Below are positions 55,588-64,000 of a DNA stretch of 64,000 bases, in pieces (within the stretch, counting starts at the first letter, position 1; each line of letters opens with the position of its first letter). Location: contig OZ024744.1 of assembly GCA_964016885.1 (NCBI GenBank), positions 112,987,033 through 113,051,032 of the forward strand, written 5' to 3'. The notes below the pieces were generated by a model. The model saw only the letters and a list, made by a program, of their open reading frames with translations, ran no database searches and was not told the origin of the DNA. This DNA comes from Eledone cirrhosa (Eukaryota; Mollusca; Cephalopoda; Octopoda; Eledonidae). Position numbers and translations under genes: made by a program.

Positions 55588-55917
55588 CAATATGAAGGAA
55601 TATTGAAAAGTTTTAAAATATTTGTGTTTATATAATCAAAGAATGTTCCTAAAATATATTATTTCCACCTCTTCTACTTACCATAAACATACATGCATAT
55701 CTACTCTGAACTGTACACCAAATATATGTATATAGAAGCAGCTGCGTATACACACACAAACACACACATATGCGGAACATAAACACACACACACATATAG
55801 TATTTCTCTAATTAGATAAATATTTATGTAAAGACACATATAGACCCATTTTAAACACACATATTTTAACAATTCCCTTTATTAATTTCACTATCTGCAT
55901 ATAAAACAAAAAAGTAG

Positions 55918-55957
<40 letters not shown>

Positions 55958-56210
55958 CACACACTCACACACATACATACATACATACATACATACATGT
56001 GTGTGTGTGTATGTAGTAAAAAATTGGTGGATAGGAAAAAGGAAAACAGCGCGTTTTATCCTATGTATGAATATAAAATAAATAATATAATATATGTGTG
56101 TGTATATATATGTATATATTATATGTATGTATATATATATATATATATATATACATACATATAATATATATGGAGAAAGTTATAGTTCACTTGAAGCATT
56201 GTGTAATGAG
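55485..56210 (+). other. Probable 3' UTR and flank of the ligand gene
   Basis: AT-rich sequence after the stop with (TAA)n at 55543-55588, CA runs and (TA)n. A possible poly(A) signal aataaa is at 56077-56082; several AT-rich alternatives exist, so the transcript end is not fixed. Confidence 0.4.
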
Positions 56211-56217
56211 GTATAAA

Positions 56218-56530
56218 CGTTTGAATTTGTAAAGCCAAAACAATGCAGGTATGGACATAGAATAAAAATGTAAAAGATATTGTTGACAATTAGTCTTTTA
56301 CTTTAGATTAACCAGTGTTCTAAATACCTTGCCAAGTCATTGACTTGGCAAGGTATTTAGAACACTGGTTTAACCGCTTTACTTCCCTCCGAAGAAGAGA
56401 AAAATATCTCGAAAATTAAGGACATTTAAATAAATCTAAAGTAAAAGACTAATTGACAACAATATCTTTTGCATTTTTATTCTATGTCCATACCTGCATT
56501 GTTTTGGCTTTACAAATTCAAACGTATATA
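56218..56530. repeat. Nested inverted repeat with a perfect 60-bp palindrome
   Basis: Outer arms 56218-56310 and 56436-56524 (gtttgaatttgtaaagccaa and its complement). The inner palindrome 56312-56370 has accagtgttctaaatacctt on the left and its complement on the right, centred between the two cttggcaagt / acttgccaag-like halves. Confidence 0.85.
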
Positions 56531-56592
56531 TATATATATATATATATATAAAACTAACAACTAGTTATCACCCTACATGGCTGAATACAATA

Positions 56593-56775
56593 AATGTAAT
56601 CTGAGTTTTTCGAATATTAATAATAACATTCGAACTGCAGTTCTGTTTACATGCCAAGGCATGAGCAAGAATGAGGGGTTCGTTCTACTGACATGGCTTA
56701 TAAAAGGGGCTGGTTGTACAGTTGCAAACGAATCGAATATTATTATTAATATTCAAAAAACACAGATTACATTTA
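56593..56775. mobile_element. Small foldback element, about 180 bp
   Basis: Arms aaatgtaatctgagtttttc and the complement near aaaaaacacagattacattt, with cgaatatta / taatattcg inside. No coding capacity; MITE-like. Confidence 0.7.
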
Positions 56776-56829
56776 TATATATATATATATACACGCATAC
56801 ATATATACATATATATGCAACACACATAT

Positions 56830-56865
<36 letters not shown>

Positions 56866-57022
56866 CCGTTGGTCAATCAATGATAAACTTTGATTGCCAG
56901 ATAAATTAACTATGGAGATATAAAAGATACAGGAGCGAAAAACCAATCCAAACCACACAGTGATTGTGTTCTGTTATTATTTCTGGCAATATTATTACAA
57001 CAATATGACCCTCCCCTAGTAT

Positions 57023-57068
<46 letters not shown>

Positions 57069-57129
57069 GGTAATGAATTCTTTTACAATGGAATTAGCTC
57101 GAAGGAGGAAAATACCCACTGAGCCGTGT

Positions 57130-57262
57130 ATAAACTAATATGTATGTGATGAAACACAGATACCAACACATCTGTATATATATTGGAAAAGAAAATTTTC
57201 TTTTGCAATATATATACAGATGTGTTGGTATCTGTGTTTCATCACATACATATTAGTTTATA
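57130..57262. repeat. Inverted repeat with 57-bp arms
   Basis: aaactaatatgtatgtgatg with its complement catcacatacatattagttt, loop around gaaaattttc. Followed by CA/TA-rich sequence to 57400. 57400-57750 holds nothing I can name. Confidence 0.85.
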
Positions 57263-57754
57263 TATATATATATATACACACACACATACAACATACATAT
57301 AATAAACATGCAACACACATATCATATAACATATAACACACTCATATCACATGTACCACACATATAACACACATATCACACACATACACATAACCTGTAT
57401 TTAAAAACTTGATAAAGTTTGCCACCAAAAGTTGGTGCCGCTTGGCTGCAAACATTTTGTTATTGTTGAAAATAAAAGTTTCTTTTCTTGGTTTAGAGGA
57501 GATTGAAAAGAAGGAAAGAAAGTGCATGGCATGAAGGAGTTTTGAAGGAGTTGAGTAAGGACAACGAAGAAAGAAAGGATCACTTGTAATGTTTTTGTTT
57601 TTGCTTGTTTGTGTGTTTTTTGTTTGTCTCTATAATATCAGATGCTGCTTCCTCAAAGACAGGAGATTAATAGCAGCCTGTGTAATACACTCTCCCGACA
57701 GTTTGCATTTTTTTTAAATTTTGGTTTTGTTTTTGTTTTTTAATTATCCATTGC

Positions 57755-58285
57755 TGTTTCTGGTCTGTCTATAGGGACCAGGCAGATCTGGAGGTGGCTG
57801 TTTCTGGTCTGTCTATAGGGACCAGGCAGATCTGGAGGTGGCTGTTTCTGGTCTGTCTATAGGGACCAGACAGATCTGGAGGTAGCTGTTTCTGGTCTGT
57901 CTATAGGGACCAGGCAGATCTGGAGGTAGCTGTTTCTGGTCTGTCTATAGGGGCCAGACAGATCTGGAGGTAGCTGTTTCTGGTCTGTCTATAGGGGCCA
58001 GGCAGATCTGGAGGTAGCTGTTTCTGGTCTGTCTATAGGGGCCAGACAGATCTGTAGGTAGCTGTTTCTGGTCTGTCTATAGGGGCCAGACAGATCTGGA
58101 GGTAGCTGTTTCTGGTCTGTCTATAGGGGCCAGGCAGATCTGGAGGTAGCTGTTTCTGGTCTGTCTATAGGGGCCAGGCAGATCTGGAGGTAGCTGTTTC
58201 TGGTCTGTCTATAGGGGCCAGGCAGATCTGGAGGTAGCTGTTTCTGGTCTGTCTATAGGGGCCAGACAGATCTGTAGGTAGCAAT
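57755..58285. repeat. 44-bp minisatellite, 12 copies
   Basis: Unit contains tgtttctggtctgtctatag and ccaggcagatctggaggtag; variants gggacc/ggggcc, cagg/caga and ggagg/gtagg. Origin not recognised. Confidence 0.95.
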
Positions 58286-58495
58286 GTTTAAAAAAAAAAA
58301 ATTTCTTTTCATTTTTCATGTCTAATTTTTTTTTTTTTTTGAAGAAGGAAAAACAAAAACAAAAAGATAGAAGTATATAAACAACAAACAAATAATAAAA
58401 TATAAAAATTGTCTACATCATCATCGTCATTGTCATCACCATCATCGCTTTCTTTATTGTTGTTTGTCATCACCAGGAGATTCATTAAACACTAT

Positions 58496-59135
58496 CATCA
58501 TCATGGTCATCACCACCATCACCACTACCACCATCACCACAACCACTACCACCACCACCACCCAACACCACTACCACCATCACCGCCATCACCACTGCTA
58601 CCACCACCACCAACACCACCACCACCATCACTCCAACCAACCACCACCACCACAACCACCACCACCACCACCACCACCACCACCACCACAACCAACACCA
58701 TCACCATCACCACTACCACCATCACCGCCATCACCACTGCTACCACCACCACCAACACCACCACCACCATCACTCCAACCAACCACCACCACCACCACAA
58801 CCACCACCACCACCACCACCACCACCACCACCACAACCAACACCATCACCATCACCACTACCACCATCACCGCCATCACCACTGCTACCACCACCAACAC
58901 CATCACTCCAACCATCACCACCACCACAACCACCACAACCACCACCATCACCATCACCACCATCACTACAATCCTCCTCACTACCACTAATACCACCACC
59001 ACCACTCCAACCACCACCGCTGCCACCACTCCAGCCTCCGCCACCACCACCACCACCACCACTATTCCAACCACCACCACCACCACCACTATTCCAACCT
59101 CCACCACTACCACCACCACCACCACCACCATCAAT
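58496..59135. repeat. (ACC)n-rich region with higher-order copies
   Basis: Trinucleotide tract with a repeated block of about 120-150 bp (ccgccatcaccactgctacc at about 58584, 58722 and 58868). All frames are open on both strands by composition; not coding. Confidence 0.9.
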
Positions 59136-59228
59136 GGCCTGCAGTAGCATCATTGGTATATTATCATCAACAGCAGCAACAGAGCTGTTATCATCAAAAT
59201 CAAAGAAATTATTATTATTATTATTATA

Positions 59229-59458
59229 TAGGGTGGTGGATTGGCAGTAATTGGTAGAGCGTCGGGCAACGTGCTTTGCGGCATAGAGTTACGTCCCTTT
59301 GCATTCTGAGTTCAAATCCCGCCGAGGTTAACTTTGCCTTTCATCGTTACGGGATTAATAAAATAAAGCACCAGTCACATATTGGGGTCGATTTAATTGA
59401 CTTCCGCTTCCCCTAAAATTGTTGGTTCTTGTCCCTAAACCAGAAACGATTGTTATTA
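59229..59458 (+). mobile_element. tRNA-related SINE (type 1), long form
   Basis: Starts gggtggtggattggcagtaa, B box gagttcaaatcccgccgagg, contains ggggtcgatttaattgactt, ends aaaccagaaacgattgttat. 59460-60140 after it shows nothing I can name. Confidence 0.85.
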
Positions 59459-60142
59459 CTGTATGTTGTCACTGCATTACCGAGCACAGTTCTGTGTCCC
59501 TGGGGTATATGCTGTGTTATGTTTTTGGTGTTGATGATTCTTAGGATAACAAATATTTATTTCTATAATACACATACACACATACATACATACTTGTATC
59601 ATCATCATTTAATGTCTGGTTTCCCTGTTATTTATATTATGTAGATACATATACATTACAAATATATACATACAGTAGTGTTTAACCCTTTATTATTTAC
59701 ATTACTCTATATTTACTATTCTATTTTCACAGTAAAGGCTTTATCTTACATAATTATCTCACATAATATCGAAGCTATGAGATTTTGATGTTATTTATTT
59801 TGAGAACAACACCTTAACATCAGTATGAGTGGCCAGTTACAGCCAGTTTGAACAAAAAGAGGTGAGAGAATTCTGGCTGGATACGGCCAGTTTAAATGCT
59901 AAAGGTTTGAAAAACAAACACACACATAGCAAGGGTACATATGTACAGTTATATACAAAAACCAGTAATTTGGCAACATCACTACTCCAATGATAGAAGC
60001 CTGGATGGTGTGAAGGAGTGTTCTCTGGTGTGTGGGAGAGCAGGTGCTGGCAGTCTGCCTCGTAGTCCCGGCAAAGGTCAAAATGGAGAAAGCATTAACC
60101 CTGAAGCTGGCAGGGAGATGTATTTGAATAGCCATGCAGACA

Positions 60143-62540
60143 TTACTCCTGTAGGTAGCCAACACCACCCCAGTAGCAGTGAGTAGGGAGGTGGTCTGGA
60201 GACCAAGAACACCAGAAGTCTCTACTGTTATAGGTTTAACAAGACAGTCCACTTCATGTGGCTCACTCCTGTAGGTAGCCAACACCACCCCAGTAGCAGT
60301 GAGTAGGGAGGTGGTCTGGAGACCAAGAACACCAGAAGTCTCTACTGTTACAGGTTTAATAAGACAGTCCACTTCATGTGGCTCACTCCTGTAGGTAGCC
60401 AACACCACCCCAGTAGCAGTGAGTAGGGAGGTGGTCTGGAGACCAAGAACACCAGAAGTCTCCACTGTTACAGGTTTAACAAGACAGTCCACTTCATGTG
60501 ACTTACTCCTGTAGGTAGCCAACACCACCCCAGTAGCAGTGAGTAGGGAGGTGGTCTGGAGACCAAGAACACCAGAAGTCTCCACTGTTACAGGTTTAAC
60601 AAGACAGTCCACTTCATGTGGCTCACTCCTGTAGGTAGCCAACACCACCCCAGTAACAGTGAGTAGGGAGGTGGTCTGGAGACCAAGAACACCAGAAGTC
60701 TCCACTGTTACAGGTTTAACAAGACAGTCCACTTCATGTGACTCACTCCTGTAGGTAGCCAACACCACCCCAGTAGCAGTGAGTAGGGAGGTGGTCTGGA
60801 GACCAAGAACACCAGAAGTCTCCACTGTTACAGGTTTAACAAGACAGTCCACTTCATGTGACTCACTCCTGTAGGTAGCCAACACCACCCCAGTAGCAGT
60901 GAGTAGGGAGGTGGTCTGGAGACCAAGAACACCAGAAGTCTCTACTGTTACAGGTTTAACAAGACAGTCCACTTCATGTGGCTCACTCCTGTAGGTAGCC
61001 AACACCACCCCAGTAACAGTGAGTAGGGAGGTGGTCTGGAGACCAAGAACACCAGAAGTCTCCACTGTTACAGGTTTAACAAGACAGTCCACTTCATGTG
61101 ACTCACTCCTGTAGGTAGCCAACACCACCCCAGTAGCAGTGAGTGGGGAGGTGGTCTGGAGAACAAGAACACCAGAAGTCTCTACTGTTACAGGTTTAAC
61201 AAGACAGTCCACTTCATGTGGCTCACTCCTGTAGGTAGCCAACACCACCCCAGTAGCAGTGAGTAGGGAGGTGGTCTGGAGACCAAGAACACCAGAAGTC
61301 TCCACTGTTACAGGTTTAACAAGACAGTCCACTTCATGTGACTCACTCCTGTAGGTAGCCAACACCACCCCAGTAGCAGTGAGTAGGGAGGTGGTCTGGA
61401 GACCAAGAACACCAGAAGTCTCCACTGTTACAGGTTTAACAAGACAGTCCACTTCATGTGACTCACTCCTGTAGGTAGCCAACACCACCCCAGTAGCAGT
61501 GAGTAGGGAGGTGGTCTGGAGACCAAGAACACCAGAAGTCTCCACTGTTAGAGGTTTAACAAGACAGTCCACTTCATGTGGCTCACTCCTGTAGGTAGCC
61601 AACACCACCCCAGTAACAGTGAGTAGGGAGGTGGTCTGGAGACCAAGAACACCAGAAGTCTCCACTGTTACAGGTTTAACAAGACAGTCCACTTCATGTG
61701 ACTCACTCCTGTAGGTAGCCAACACCACCCCAGTAGCAGTGAGTGGGGAGGTGGTCTGGAGAACAAGAACACCAGAAGTCTCTACTGTTACAGGTTTAAC
61801 AAGACAGTCCACTTCATGTGACTCACTCCTGTAGGTAGCCAACACCACCCCAGTAGCAGTGAGTAGGGAGGTGGTCTGGAGACCAAGAACACCAGAAGTC
61901 TCCACTGTTACAGGTTTAACAAGACAGTCCACTTCATGTGACTCACTCCTGTAGGTAGCCAACACCACCCCAGTAGCAGTGAGTAGGGAGGTGGTCTGGA
62001 GACCAAGAACACCAGAAGTCTCTACTGTTACAGGTTTAACAAGACAGTCCACTTCATGTGGCTCACTCCTGTAGGTAGCCAACACCACCCCAGTAGCAGT
62101 GAGTAGGGAGGTGGTCTGGAGACCAAGAACACCAGAAGTCTCCACTGTTACAGGTTTAACAAGACAGTCCACTTCATGTGGCTCACTCCTGTAGGTAGCC
62201 AACACCACCCCAGTAGCAGTGAGTAGGGAGGTGGTCTGGAGACCAAGAACACCAGAAGTCTCCACTGTTACAGGTTTAACAAGACAGTCCACTTCATGTG
62301 GCTCACTCCTGTAGGTAGCCAACACCACCCCAGTAACAGTGAGTAGGGAGGTGGTCTAGAGACCAAGAACACTAGAAGTCTCTACTGTTACAGGTTTAAC
62401 AAGACAGTACACTTCATGTGGACTGTCTTGTTAAACCTGTAACAGTAGAGATTTCTGTAGGTAGCCAACACCACCCTAATAGCAGTGAGTAGGGAGATGG
62501 TCTGGAGACCAAGAACTTCAGAAGTCTCCACTGTTACAGG
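60143..62540. repeat. 120-bp minisatellite, about 20 copies
   Basis: Same unit as 36276-38622. The minus strand is open for 809 codons (62328-59899), about 18 copies of a 40-residue repeat with cores [14 protein letters not shown] and [20 protein letters not shown]. Substitutions between copies are both silent and changing, with no sign of selection. The right edge (62380-62540) contains a hairpin and diverged units and ends tttgatcacaaaccta. Confidence 0.95.
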
Positions 62541-62869
62541 TTTGATCACAAACCTACCAGCAAGAACCACAAATAATTTGTTATTTTAACGTTGGCACAA
62601 AACACAGTGAATTAAAGCCACTAGAGACCTAAATTAGTCCCTATTTTATCCTCAATGTATTAGAGACCAATATTAAGTGCAATGGGATTTGAAGATGTGA
62701 AAGTAATATAACCCAAAAGTAATTTTTGTTCGATGCTCTACTGATTTTATTTTAGCCGTTTCATTCCTTTTATTGATGATGATAATAATAATAATAATAA
62801 TTTTTTATTAGCAACAAGGGTCCATGAATTCAGGGAGATTACAAAAATAAAGTACATAGGAAATCAATG

Positions 62870-63306
62870 AAATAGACAGATAATAATAATTGTTTCTAGA
62901 TACCCAGCTCTAGCTAAAAAGGAATATATCAACAGGCATGATATAGTTGGGACCTTCATACACTGGAAGTTATGCCAGCATTATGAAATACCAACAGATA
63001 AAAGATGGTACACACACCAGAAAAAGTGTCAGAGCAACCATTCTCTGGGATATGTCAATATACACAGACAGCGAGATCAAGGCCAACTGACCAGATATAG
63101 TCAAAGACCACAAAGGAAAAAATGCCTTCTAATAGATGTATCTATTCTCACAGACGACAATATATCTTCCAAGGAAATAGAGGAACTCTCCAAATATAAA
63201 GATCTAGAGGTAGAAATAACTTGAATGTGGAAAATGAAAACAAACAATACCTATAATAATAGGTGCTCTAGGAATGATAAAACACAGACAAATAAATAGC
63301 CAAACC
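62870..63306 (+). pseudogene. LINE C-terminal fragment (LLGT type)
   Basis: Plus strand: PALAKKEYINRHDIVGTFIH, LCQHYEIPTDKRWYTHQ, RKKCLLIDVSILTDDNISSK, EIEELSKYKDLEVEIT, stop, MWKMKTNTIPIIIGALGMI. This is the well-known C-terminal region of a LINE polyprotein (C-L-L-I-D-V, K-Y-K-D-L-E-x-E, P-x-x-I-G-A-L-G). At least one stop is in frame. Confidence 0.8.
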
Positions 63307-64000
63307 CCAGGACTTACAAATATATACAGCATACAAAATATAGCACTACTAGGTACTGTATATATATTATATAGAGTACTACAGGACTTACAAATATATA
63401 CAACATACAAAAGATAGCACTACTAGGTACTGTGTATATATTATATAGAGTACCACAGGACTTACAAATATATACAACATACAAAAGATAGCACTACTAG
63501 GCACTGTGTATATATTATATAGCGTACCACCGGACTTACAAATATATACAATATACAAAAGATAGCACTACTAGGTACTGTATATATATTATATAGAGTA
63601 CCACAGGACTTACAAATATATACAGCATACAAAAGATAGCACTGCTAGGTACTGTATATATATTATATAGAGTACCACAGGACTTACAAATATATACAGC
63701 ATACAAAAGATAGCACTACTAGGTACTGTATATATATTATATAGAGTACCACAGGACTTACAAATATATACAGCATACAAAAGATAGCACTACTAGGCAC
63801 TGTATATATTATATAGAGTACCACAGGACTTACAAATATATACAGCATACAAAAGATAGTACTACTAGGTACTGTATATATATTATATAGAGTACCACAG
63901 TACTTACAAATATATACAACATACAAAAGATAGCACTACTAGGCACTGTATATATATTATATAGAGTACCACAGTACTTACAAATATATACAATATACAA
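63307..64000. repeat. 74-bp minisatellite, over 9 copies, runs off the window
   Basis: Unit contains acttacaaatatatacagca, tacaaaagatagcactacta and ggtactgtatatatattata. The plus strand of a unit reads IQKIALLGTVYIL, the LINE C-terminal motif expected directly after the fragment at 62870-63306. Confidence 0.92.

Noticed and set aside
58409..59153. Poly-Thr, poly-His, poly-Val and poly-Gly frames on both strands
   Set aside because: Trinucleotide (ACC)n composition; every frame is open.

Overview
The window reads as nuclear DNA of a coleoid cephalopod, most likely an octopus. It has no bacterial-style gene packing. One eukaryotic gene is spread over 15 short coding exons with GT/AG introns, and those introns are filled with tRNA-related SINEs of the kind known from octopus, LINE tails, a Penelope-like fragment, a mariner relic, AT/CA microsatellites and very large minisatellite arrays. 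The organism call is inference from repeat style and from recalled SINE resemblance; the gene call is firm.

The gene is the 3' half of a Jagged/Serrate-type Notch ligand on the plus strand. Exons A to O (8409-55484) join in frame into 790 residues plus one split codon. They encode, in the order of vertebrate Jagged-1, EGF-like repeats equivalent to EGF7 to EGF16, the von Willebrand C-like cysteine-rich domain, the juxtamembrane region, one transmembrane helix and a cytoplasmic tail of about 122 residues ending in a probable PDZ ligand. All splice phases agree. The signal peptide, MNNL and DSL domains and EGF1-6 lie upstream of the window.

Layout: 1-8408 is intron (palindromes, a foldback element, a SINE, a 47-bp array inside a LINE tail, a second LINE tail). 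8409-15592 carries exons A-E. 15593-27629 is a 12-kb intron made almost wholly of an 80-bp array (about 75 copies) and a 52-bp array (about 104 copies). 27630-35558 carries exons F-J with 29-, 22-, 45/48- and 65-bp arrays between them. 35559-39873 has a mariner relic and 120-bp and 79-bp arrays. 39874-40389 carries exons K-L (VWC-like). 40390-49820 has a second 65-bp array, a nearly full-length decayed LINE on the minus strand and a 3.7-kb inverted repeat with a Penelope-like fragment in its loop. 49821-55484 carries exons M-O. 55485-64000 is 3' flank with palindromes, 44-bp, ACC, 120-bp and 74-bp arrays, one SINE and a LINE tail.

The recurrent unusual theme is the origin of the minisatellites. 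Several arrays are not anonymous: each is a tandem amplification of a short internal stretch of an older feature. One starts inside the last 12 bases of exon G and includes its splice donor; one copies the first bases and acceptor of exon D; four grew from conserved coding motifs of LINE tails; and the two giant arrays of the largest intron look like the two ends of a single SINE. This is the strongest candidate for something not previously described here. A second theme is long inverted repeats next to exons, which could form double-stranded pre-mRNA, of interest because coleoids edit RNA heavily.
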